Assembly (NCBI RefSeq): GCF_910592395.1
Contig: NC_088311.1
Span: 3,784,501-3,848,500 of the forward strand
DNA: 64,000 nt
DNA from: Lineus longissimus
Taxonomy: Eukaryota > Nemertea > Pilidiophora > Heteronemertea > Lineidae
Direction: 5' to 3'
A program made the translations under genes and the position numbers. Position 1 is the first letter of the stretch. Each line of letters begins with the position of its first letter. Shown here piece by piece: positions 13,801-21,674 of the stretch. Below the pieces are notes generated by a model that saw only the letters and a program-made list of their open reading frames with translations, was not told where the DNA came from and made no database searches.

Positions 13801-15151
13801 ACGCGAGTGTGTTTTTAACTGTCAAGTGCATATTTGGAGAGGTATTGAAAAGACATTTGGTGTGGCAAGTCTACAGATATAAAGAAATTATTTGATGAAA
13901 AAATTAATTTTGAGTTTTGCTAATTTGGCAATAGGGGGCGTGTTTTGAGATTTTTCTGCCAGTTGGCGGAAAAGAGTGGAAATATAAACGTCTGTCCAAT
14001 TTGTCGACTATCAAAAAATTTCCGTGGTCAACTACCAGCCTTTACCTGCCCGACTGTCCAGAATATCATATGAAAATTTTAGAATCACAACCCCACGCAG
14101 TATTTGATGCGTCGCGGTCAAACATTCATGCATTGACAATTTAACTGCTAAAAGGCTTAAAAAATCTATTATGGTCTTGTCTCATGTTCACAATCCGTAT
14201 TTGATTTGGATAGGCTCTTATGAGTGAATTCACCAGGATCCAACTACATGTACTTCCAATTTGGTTAGTTTGGTCGATTGCACCTTCGGGATGCAACTAA
14301 TATTCTAGTCTGGTATACATGTATTTACCAATCACGGTGCAAAAGTCCATAGGACCTATCATATTCCACCTGCCAGCTGTGTTGCATTTCCACTCCTGGG
14401 GGGCCGTGGACCCACTGATCATCTTCATACCGTGTGGACAGGTCATCTGGGCAACAAAATTGAAGTCGTAGACTGGCTGCGCATTCAAGATGATCATGTC
14501 CGTGGGAAGACCAGACTGGGGACAACCCGCAGCTGAAACAGAGATGACTTACTAAACCCATCTTAGACAGGGACCTCGTTAGAAATGATCATATCTATGG
14601 GAACACAGGATCAGGGACAGCTCACAGATGAAAAAGAGGGAAGACTAACTTAAGCCATTTAGACAGGCAAGCCGTTAAAAATGAACATATTCGAGGGACG
14701 ACCGGACTTGGTATGCTTGGGACAGCTGGAACAGCGGGAAGGCCAACTTAACACATCGTATCTGAGGAAAGACAGGACTTGGTACAACTCATAGATGAAA
14801 AAGAGTGAAGGCTAACTTAAGCCATCTTAGACAGGCATCTCAAATATAGGGGCCTTCTTAATATATTTAAAAATGAATTATTTGTACATTCATTTGACGT
14901 CCAACCGAATTGTACATCATGCACTGAGGGAGAAATAGTGATTTGAAACAAATTAGTTATCAAATCATCAAGAAAGAATAACTAAGTTTGCTATTTTGTA
15001 AACCCCTTTAGTATACGGTAGATACCACAGTATTACAGCCTACAATAAAGTAATAAACTTGAAGGTATCGCTCAAGTTTACGACCCTACCTACCTGCACC
15101 ATACCCCACACTCAAAAAGAGGAGAATCAACAATGAGACGATACAAGCCAT
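1751..15151 (-). CDS. Gene A: sushi/CUB multi-domain type I membrane protein (exons 1-23)
   Basis: Exons in transcript order are 15094-15151, 14329-14532, 13259-13606, 12861-13058, 12211-12543, 11750-11950, 10824-11159, 10288-10491, 9832-10017, 9433-9633, 8624-8821, 8105-8326, 7651-7854, 6976-7179, 6425-6628, 5932-6135, 5224-5421, 4792-4995, 4180-4380, 3734-3937, 3122-3319, 2615-2812 and 1751-1841. Every junction is GT-AG, and every internal exon is a multiple of three in phase 1-1, until the transmembrane exon ends in phase 2. Residues 1-19 are a signal peptide, about 20-627 alternate sushi-like and CUB domains, about 628-1569 are 14 sushi modules, and about 1570-1599 carry the transmembrane helix. 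The protein is inferred to sit at the cell surface with a very large ectodomain for binding or adhesion. I do not recognise an orthologue, and the cytoplasmic exon is unresolved. Exon calls are strong; whether this is one transcript or several is an inference. Confidence 0.85.
2615..10017 (-). repeat. Gene A array of 14 sushi exons in two alternating types
   Basis: Type I exons carry NGF, TGN.PGD, GFFFDE.RTQTEKTLTC and a C-terminal C.YR: 3122, 4180, 5224, 6425, 7651, 8624 and, diverged, 9832. Type II exons carry RTRYDGHSLGD, DGT.SSVV and ADGKWSRE: 2615, 3734, 4792, 5932, 6976, 8105 and, diverged, 9433 (start coordinates). Strict alternation and regular genomic spacing of about 1.0-1.2 kb per I+II pair show that a two-exon unit was duplicated in tandem. 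The membrane-distal pair (9433-10017) is the most diverged. Each module keeps four cysteines and the Trp between Cys3 and Cys4. Confidence 0.85.
8822..9432 (-). other. Gene A intron 10
   Basis: A 611-bp intron between the 9433-9633 and 8624-8821 sushi exons. I looked for a skipped module and found no cysteine-bearing sushi frame or splice pair here. Other gene A introns of 300-700 bp (for example 1842-2614, 3320-3733, 4381-4791, 10492-10823, 11160-11749) are likewise without visible exons. Confidence 0.5.
13088..13200 (-). pseudogene. Truncated, frameshifted CUB copy in intron 3 of gene A
   Basis: The minus strand reads PSGDIKSPGFPIGMRG, nearly identical to the start of CUB1. After a one-base loss in a G run, the frame continues as GCSWNIEVEPGKRI. 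The copy ends after about 40 codons of a domain of about 110, directly before the pyrimidine tract and acceptor of exon 4. It has no donor of its own, so it is read as a dead partial exon duplication. Confidence 0.7.
13712..13790. repeat. Two-copy 45-bp tandem repeat in intron 2 of gene A
   Basis: The motif gacatgctactgag, followed by a ttg.tatgt.gacgatg stretch, occurs at about 13712 and again at about 13757. It lies in the 722-bp intron 13607-14328. The rest of that intron is AT-rich and shows nothing else. Confidence 0.6.
14490..14841 (-). repeat. Four tandem copies of a unit spanning the exon 2 acceptor of gene A
   Basis: Units start at about 14490, 14585, 14681 and 14758 and are about 77-96 bp long. 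Each has an atgatcat-like start, a gggacagct-like middle with a gatgaaa tract, and an acttaagcca..agacaggca-like end. Only the first unit overlaps the used acceptor at 14533-14534 and the beginning of exon 2. The others lie in intron 1 and repeat the acceptor neighbourhood in diverged form, for example a ctgtgag|ctgtcc boundary in unit 2. Confidence 0.65.
15094..15151 (-). other. Gene A exon 1: signal peptide and start codon
   Basis: The exon reads MACIVSLLILLFLSVGYGA and then one base of a split Gly/Ala codon before a gtaggt donor. The short start, hydrophobic core and small residues before the junction are a classic secretory signal. The phase-1 end matches the phase-1 start of every following module exon. 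Upstream, at about 15190, a pyrimidine-rich acceptor suggests a separate noncoding first exon. Confidence 0.8.
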
Positions 15152-15327
15152 CTTGAACAGAGGTATAGGCTTTGATTTTAGATTTTAGTTCTGAAACGAA
15201 CAAATCAATATATCGATGCATTTTATCTAAAGGTAGTGACTAATGATGAAAGGTCTGTTTTGTTATCGTTGAGTACAGTAACTAAAATAACTATAACAAA
15301 GAAGCCCCGGTCACGAAATCTGTGACA

Positions 15328-15341
15328 TGACCTTGTGACCT
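15328..15341 (-). promoter_or_regulatory. DR2 of AGGTCA half-sites upstream of gene A
   Basis: On plus the sequence is TGACCT-tg-TGACCT, so on minus it reads AGGTCA-ca-AGGTCA, each half preceded by A (AAGGTCA). Two direct AGGTCA half-sites spaced by two bases are a known nuclear-receptor response-element layout. The site lies 177-190 bases upstream of the gene A ATG, on the promoter side if no distant noncoding exon exists. Functional use is inference only. Confidence 0.35.
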
Positions 15342-15948
15342 TGTTCAAACTGATAAATCTATTCATCGGCGCCTCCCTGTTGGTACATTGTACTTAATAG
15401 CACGAGAATCAAACTGTGTAAACGTTTTCGTGCGAAGTTTACCCAATAGATTAGGTCAACCGGCCAATTGATCATATTGGAGGGGATTGAACTGGATCTT
15501 GGCCGATAATGTTTCTGGGCTCCATAGTTACGGGCTGACCTTATGACGTAACGATTTCCTAATGATTCTAAATGATAACCCACTAAAATAAATACGGCAT
15601 CTGAAGGTGGAGAATTGTAGTGTGTCATAGCCTCGACTTTTTCACAAATGGCATGCCCTATTTTCTGAGTCTTCGATTACAGGAGAAACTCGATAGAGCT
15701 GACAGAACAATTTCTTTTCCAGGTTGGGCCTCCCAGCGGTCGGTCTTATCTTTTCACCGGAAGCAGATTGGCACATTGCGTTTTGCAAAGAGCTGGATGA
15801 TAGCTATAAGAAATCTGTTTAGTCCTTGACATCATTAGCAGGTGACCCATGCAGGCCCGTGAAAATTGTTAGCAACTGCTCGTGATATGCAGGCGACCGA
15901 ACAAGAAGATTCAACAACAAACAACAACAAACTGGAACCAATAAGAGT

Positions 15949-15954
15949 TTTATT
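15949..15954 (-). terminator. Probable poly(A) signal of gene B
   Basis: AATAAA on the minus strand, about 490 bases after the gene B stop codon (16443-16445), in a stretch with no later gene B coding sequence. Confidence 0.45.
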
Positions 15955-16442
15955 TCACAACTGCAGCTCGCTGGTTTTAATTGGTCAGTTACCAATCAAG
16001 GAATTGCATATACCAATATCTTAACATGAAAAGAATCCATAATTCTAACAATGATTTCTCTTCCATTTTTATACATTCTATCATGTAACCAATCGTTTCG
16101 CAAATCCTATCGGCGCATAAAATGTATCTACAATACAGTTCAGTGCCTTGTATCCTTATGCCCCCACCCCCAGCGCGCTCTCGATGGTGGCACAGGGAGT
16201 ACTAAGGTCTAATTCCACTACAGTGGCTTACCGAGGCGGTTTTATCGCTTTCACAGGTTTTGTGGCCAGTAACCATTGCCAAAACTCATGAACGAACATC
16301 TGTGAAACCCGAGCGGTTTCCCGCTTTTGCTACTTCAGCGGAAAGTAAGCTTTATTAAATATTACTGTGAGAACAGAGAAGCCACCTTGATCGAAGGTAA
16401 TCCAGTTAAGTAAGTATAGGCATATATATCATAACAAGCAGT

Positions 16443-16680
16443 CTACGCATCGGGTTTCAGAAAAGATGTCGCATTCGCATACAGGTTATCATCTTGATAT
16501 TCAATATCAACACCTTCGTCATCAATAATGTCGTCCGTGTCCCGATAAGTGGGGTTAGCGCGCCAGTCGTCTTTAGCTTTCTCAAACATGACGGATTGTC
16601 GCCCAATGTCTATCTTGAGATTGTTATCAGCGTCATCTGGATTTTCGAATTTCTGGGCGCCTGGAGGTGGAGGCTGGTTC
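16443..16680 (-). other. Gene B cytoplasmic tail exon
   Basis: The tail starts RNQPPPPGAQKFENP, continues as an acidic stretch with DIGRQSVMFEKAKDDW, NPTYRDTDDIIDDEG and DIEYQDDNLYANATSF, and stops at TAG. Tyrosines in acidic context (NPTY, IEYQDD, LYANA) are plausible phosphorylation or endocytosis signals; NPTY fits the NPxY form seen by PTB domains and clathrin adaptors. That use is inference. Confidence 0.8.
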
Positions 16681-19600
16681 CTAGAATATGAAAAGAATGG
16701 AAAATTTGTTAGAAATCCAGGACGGTAATTCTATTTTCGCTATCAATAACAGTGACCTGCAATTTATGTTTTGAAGGCCAACCCAAAGACCCCGTGATTT
16801 TTTGGACAGGAGTATGTTCTTCTCAAGATCAGTAAGATGTTTACTTTACATATAGCAAAAGTTCTTGCAAAAAATACTGAGTTGCTCCGAAACGAGATAC
16901 ACGATAATAACCAGAAAATTATTCTCATGAAATTATATTTGTTTCTGCCTCCACGGTGGCAGGACTGAAGACAGCTGGTTTGACCACTGGAGTGAAAAAG
17001 GGAACTCTGCTCTTAGCATTGGATATTCTCGTGATTATGAAAAAGACAGTAGTATCAGTGACGTAAGTATAATGGCAAGTCATTTAGTCCGAAGGATCGG
17101 AAGAGTGCATGTTTTAACACGTACCTTTTTGTAAAGACAATGATAGCAGTAAGAATTATTGCAACCAGAAGCAAGCCGCCGACTGTTGCTCCAATTATCA
17201 GTGGCAAGTTCGAAGGCGATTCTGCAAAGTCAAGAAAGGTAATTTGGTTTAGACACGAACATGTTGAAGTCCCTCCGCTATTCATCACAGCATAAAGCTC
17301 GCTCTCTTGCGATAGGCAAAGACGGAGGCGATAACATATCAGTTATGTTAGTTCGGCTGTTCTCTTTTGTTCAAATAAATGCCAACTGAAGTCCTTTCAA
17401 AATTATCAAAATAGTCTTTTAATAAAAACTTTTACTGATACAAAAGGCATACTTCTGTCACTGAAATTGTCAAGGGTTGGTATCTGATAACTAGATAATG
17501 CCTTACACTTTCTACCAAAAAATATCTACCATCTTTGTGTTGTGCGCCAGAATTTGGGTTGCCACCGATGGAAATGACTTGGTCTGCTTGTTGCGTCGAT
17601 GCTATCGTCTGCTTGCTTGGTATCGATGGTCTCGACGTAAGTGAGGTCGGAGTGATAACAGTGGCGATGGTAGTAGATCGTGTTCTTTGCCGAGTGGTAG
17701 ATTTTGTGGTAAGGGTGGTAGAGTATGGTGGTCTAGCTGTGTCTTTAGGCGCTGTAGTTTTAGTAGTGATAGCAGTGGTGTTAAAGGCGGTAGTGGTAGA
17801 CGTTGTAGTGTTGGGAGAGGTGGTAGTGGTTGGCGTTGCCGTGGTGGAAGGAGGCGTTGTAGTGGTGGTAGAGGTGGTAGTGGTTGGCGTTGTCGTAGTG
17901 GTAGTGGTTGGCGTTGTCGTGGTGGTTGTGGTTGGCGTTGCCGTGGTGGAAGGAGGCGTTGTGGTGGTGGTAGAGGTGGTAGTGGTAGGCGTTGTCGTGG
18001 TGGTAGGTGTGGTAGTAGAAGTTGTAGTGGTTGAAGTTGTAGCGGTTGATATGGTTGTTGTCGTGGGAGCTAAAATGAAGAGGTAAAGAAGTGAGAGCAA
18101 AGTGCAATTCACGTTTAATTGAGTCCGGAGAGCTTTGCAAATAGCTCAGTCTACTGAGAAATGTTAAAAGATAAGCTTCCCGATTACTTCATACGACAGT
18201 AAATGGCCACCTTCATTGGTTAAAAACTCTACACAATCCATCTGCAGTTGTTATGATATGAGGCTTTAAAATGAATGGCATCCCATATACGAACGCAATT
18301 TCAAAGGTCAGATATGTGCCATATAGGGCATGGAAACTATGGGAACCACCTTACCGGCACTGACCAGTTCGAGTTGACACATGAGTTGAAATTGATCATG
18401 ATCCATTACATATGGTTATTATTTCTCTATACTCATATGTTTCTTAGGGCTCGGGTGTTGGAGGTCCGTGTCTGGTATAACTAGGCCCTGCGCTAAATTA
18501 AACAAATGTAACACTGCATAACACAGTGTAGCATATCAATTTGTCGTCCATCTGAGCATCTCTTACTATCATATTAGCTTGGCTGGGCATCGCACTAAGC
18601 AAATTATTTCTTCCCAATAGTAGGTAAAAATACCTTAAAAGACTCTATAACAACAGCTGCGTCTGCAGTGATAATATCATTGACCTACGTTCACAGATTG
18701 GTGGAGTACCAATCCAGCTCCCATCATTGCCGCACACTTGCTTTGCATTCCCGACTAGCTTGTAACCAAAACGGCAGTTGTAGGTGACGGTATCACCGGC
18801 GAACAGTCCCCCATGAGATAACCGGTCCACAGTTCCAAACTTAGGGACTCTGATCGTGTTAGCGCACACTCCTGCAAAAGAACGGTACGTTGCTTTTGAA
18901 TAATTTTAAAGGGAGGTAACGTTATGACATTAGCGGGTGGGATTTCATGATTTCATTATCAGCGTCATCACGTATATTTGCAGATCTAGTTTGCTCTGAC
19001 GTACGATATCACAGTACACCCCTCCTTGTGGGCTTGAGTGGCAAGGAGTGAGAAGTTCACACATTGTGGTGTCGGTGTTCAATCACCCGGACATATGCTT
19101 GATCTTGCATCCTAATCGCTAGTATCAGAGAATAAGATGAAGTGATGAAGAAATGACTTACGGAGACACATTGGTGATGACCCACTCCACTTGCCACTTG
19201 GTAGACATTCTCTCATCTTAGGACCCCTAAGCCCAAATCCATCCCGACACTTGAAGGAAGCTTTGCTGTGCGCATAGTGCAGGTTGGTGTAGCTGATGTA
19301 GCTGTTCGATGGCGGGTCCAATTTTCCACACGTTATTGCTGAAACGAGTAAGATAATGTGGATGAAGTCCGTGGTTTTAATATCATTATTATATGTAATG
19401 CGATATGTGATCACCTGTGTGTGTTCGCGCATTCTTGCTTGCCTCTCCTAATGCAGTTATAGCTTCCAAGTGGGGGTAGGAGCCTTGGATGGCATGACCA
19501 GTAGGCCCTAGCTACTGATGTTTCTGACGGAGGTTCAAGAATCTCAGCGGTTTTAAGTCCCACTGGAAGTACATGTACATCTTGTCAGAGTAAAGTTATT

Positions 19601-20843
19601 TGCCCCAGTCTGAATGAAGTTTTATAACTTACGCGTGCATGTGGGTGGAACCCCACTCCACGTCCCAGTCTTCTGACATACTCTCTCCTTGTCACCGGCC
19701 GTCATGGTGAAGCCATCGTTGAGGCATGTGTACGTCAACTTGCTCCCAACATTATTTCTGTCTGTTGAATTGAGGTAGGAATTCTGGACGGGTTTCGGTG
19801 TGGGACATTGGATTTCTGCACACGAGAAAACAAGCAGTTTATTTCAGCACAGCCTAAATTATAAAATCAAGACAAACTCGCAACTTCCTAGTTTAGCTCC
19901 TTTCTCTTATAGCAGCGATGTATAGGCTACTTAATACGCTGACAATATGGCATCTGTCTCCACTCCAAGTCTCGTTCCTACACTGTCTCCATTCATTTTG
20001 TAACCTGTGAGGCATTCCATCTTCGCAACTGAATCGGGTGTCCGTCCTTTCGGGTAAGAAGCATTGCCTATAGTCTAACTTGGGTAATGCCGGTATTTTA
20101 GAAGAAACGTAGGCAGTATGAGAAGTTGTTGTATACGAATAAACTCGGCTGATTCAACAACCTAAGGTTGGTTACTCTAAGTTATAACTCACGTGTGCAA
20201 ATTGGTGCCTTTCCACTCCACATCCCATCCGACTGGCATGTCCTCGCACTGTCACCGCCAGACAGAGTAAACTCCTTATTACAGAAATAAGTGACCTTCG
20301 AACCGACCGACGTTGCCAAGTTGTCGATGGAGCCATTCTCAGGCTGGGAAAGCGGCTGACAAGTGGAAGCTACAAAAGAAATGAAACGGTTTTTATCTAG
20401 ATGCCTACCCTTTCCACTCCTGTCCCATTCGACTGGCACCGTCATACAAGCTAAAGGCACTGTTGTTATACTTGGCCGAATACGTGACTTGTGAATCGAC
20501 CGTCGGGACTGGTGAGTTGAGCAGTCGGTGACGCCATTACCTTGGTTACTAAACTTGGTAACTAAGCATTGAATCTAAAGCTATCAGCAAAAATAAGAAG
20601 TTTATTTGATCTATCTGAGGTCGAATGTACGCAAAAATTTCGCTAGCAAGGACGTAGCCGCAGTGGGAGCAGAGCCATATAAAATTTAAGATGGCCATAT
20701 TATAGTGACTGCAACGGTTTCCGAAATAAATCTTTCTCAATCAAAAGTGTCAAATGCATTCTGTAACACCTCATAGCCTATTACTTACCATTGGTGGTTA
20801 CAGTAAAAAGTACCAGCAATATAATAGGAACAGAAGGATGCAT
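16443..20843 (-). CDS. Gene B: four sushi domains, Thr-rich stalk, transmembrane protein
   Basis: Exons in order are 20789-20843, 20193-20369, 19633-19815, 19162-19338, 18689-18871, 17530-18069, 17125-17221 and 16443-16680, giving 549 residues and a TAG stop. Residues 1-18 are a signal peptide (MHPSVPIILLVLFTVTTNG at the junction). Four sushi modules fill about 19-258, a Thr/Pro/Ser stalk about 259-438, a transmembrane helix about 446-468, and a cytoplasmic tail of about 79 residues follows. All junctions are GT-AG; sushi and stalk exons are phase 1-1. The layout is that of a surface receptor held off the membrane by an O-glycosylated stalk. It sits 1.3 kb from gene A with the same strand and exon logic. 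I do not recognise an orthologue. The weakest junction is the gtagat donor of the stalk exon. Confidence 0.87.
17125..17221 (-). other. Gene B transmembrane exon
   Basis: It encodes ESPSNLPLIIGATVGG, followed by a hydrophobic run LLLVAIILTAIIVF and then TK and a split Arg codon. This is one membrane helix with a basic stop-transfer end. Phase 1 in and phase 2 out is the same as gene A exon 23. Confidence 0.85.
17530..18069 (-). repeat. Gene B Thr-rich mucin-like stalk exon with internal repeats
   Basis: This single 540-base exon encodes 180 residues. The first ~110 are almost only Thr with Pro, Ser and Ala, built from ACN codons in tandem. A block reading TTTTTPPSTTATPTTTT occurs twice (plus-strand copies near 17826-17890 and 17925-17990). 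The last ~70 residues are less repetitive (TRPPYSTTLTTKSTT..., ...SIPSKQTIASTQQAD). Dense Thr/Ser with Pro predicts heavy O-glycosylation and an extended rod. Such arrays often vary in length between alleles. Confidence 0.85.
18689..20369 (-). other. Gene B sushi block (4 modules)
   Basis: The four exons encode modules of 59, 61, 59 and 61 residues. Each has the Cys-(~30)-Cys-(~13)-Cys-(~11)-Cys spacing and the closing motif W-S/I-G..P.C, for example MWSGKAPIC, TWSGVPPTC, KWSGSSPMC and SWIGTPPIC. They are closer to complement-control-type sushi modules than to the type I/II modules of gene A. Two introns of this block contain eroded module copies (see the pseudogene entries). Confidence 0.85.
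19925..20095 (-). pseudogene. Eroded sushi module in intron 2 of gene B
   Basis: The minus strand reads RTDTRFSCEDGMPH and then WRQCRNETWSGDRC, the second half of a sushi module with three of the expected cysteines. The first cysteine and a phase-1 acceptor/donor pair are missing. The frame is still open. It is best read as a decayed exon copy, although a cryptic exon cannot be excluded. Confidence 0.55.
20405..20530 (-). pseudogene. Eroded copy of gene B sushi exon 2 in intron 1
   Basis: On minus, the frame ...VPTVDSQVTYSAKYNN... then ...DGASRMGQEWKG matches exon 2 (SKVTYFCNKEF..., GGDSARTCQSDGMWSG). The cysteines have been replaced and the splice sites lost. It lies just upstream of the functional exon, which suggests a local tandem duplication in which one copy died. 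Confidence 0.55.
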
Positions 20844-21674
20844 ACTATAGTAAAGTGGTGTGATTAAATCCTCCGACACACAGGGAAAAAGTGCATGGGT
20901 CAAATTGTGATCATGTGCTAGTATGGTGAAATCTTTGACCTTGCTTGACAATTAAGAGGATCGATCAATTCAGTGATGCCATCGGTCATGTGCCACTTGA
21001 CGGTGTTCTACAAGAATGATGAAAAAATGCCAAAAAACCAGGCGCATGTCGCACAGAAGATGAGCCCAAATGACATCAGGAATGATGGAAGAAATTGATG
21101 TTAGCCTATTCAGGTTCACTCTGCACTCAAAAGGCAGAAAGCAGTGAAAAGAACAAATAACTGAACCTGCCAAGGTTAGAGCAACTTTTCCCTGGTTTTG
21201 CTGTGACGGGTCACCTATAAAACCTCACGGCATTTTTCACATTTCCAGGGATGGTTTAGAGAGCATTGATCGGCTGGTCCCAGTGTTCGGCGAGGCACTT
21301 GACATGCGTTCATCATGTCGGGTAGATTTGGGAGAAGATCTATTTATGGTTGCTGATCGATGGCACGATGGAAGACAATATCAAAATATCTCACATCTTA
21401 TCTGATGCGTCCTCATCGTGCCTAATTGCTCAAGATGTGGGTTGAATTCCAAGGCCAGTGCAGTGGTGATTTATACCCCAAATTATGTCATGGCTCAGGT
21501 GAATAGCCTAGTGATGACGACCAAATTATTGAATGGTGCACTGGTCAACTGCGAGAGTAATTCGCCAGAAACATGTGCATACTTATCCTTTTCTCGCGAT
21601 TTACTCACCCAGCTGGTTATCGATGTTGACACGCCCAAAACCTCCATGAGCTGGTTATCCTCATCCTCTTAAAG
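20844..21674. promoter_or_regulatory. Head-to-head intergenic region between gene B and SPO11
   Basis: Only 831 bp separate the two divergent start codons, so both promoters and any untranslated first exons must lie here or share it. A TATAAAA stretch at 21216-21222 is orientated toward SPO11, 453 bp from its ATG. I see no strong CpG island or other named element. A shared bidirectional promoter is an inference from spacing. Confidence 0.4.

Larger units (their letters stand above)
10288..14532 (-). other. Gene A N-terminal block: alternating sushi-like and CUB domains (4+3)
   Basis: In protein order: sushi-like (14329-14532), CUB1 (13259-13606), sushi-like (12861-13058), CUB2 (12211-12543), sushi-like (11750-11950), CUB3 (10824-11159), sushi-like (10288-10491). 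The CUBs share the core GDIKSPGFP / GEIKSPGYP / AEIRSPGYP, a VEPGQRI-type strand, KERE/KERD followed by Cys, and a GFYITYKG-type end. CUB1 and CUB2 keep four cysteines, while CUB3 lacks the first two. The sushi-like modules have four Cys and a Trp before the last Cys, and begin with a VGCP-type motif. CUB-sushi alternation is known in CSMD and complement-protease families, but none has this full layout that I recognise. Confidence 0.8.
15152..16442. other. Intergenic: gene B 3' UTR and gene A upstream region
   Basis: From right to left this holds the gene B 3' UTR, its probable poly(A) signal, and the presumed promoter side of gene A. No coding exon is supported. A pair of AGGTCA half-sites lies about 180 bp upstream of the gene A start codon. 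Confidence 0.5.

Noticed and set aside
17535-18086. Long plus-strand open frame of 183 codons, Val/Gly-rich
   Set aside because: It is the antisense shadow of the Thr-rich stalk exon of gene B: ACN repeats read backwards give GTN/GGN. The minus-strand frame has proper splice sites and fits between the sushi and transmembrane exons.
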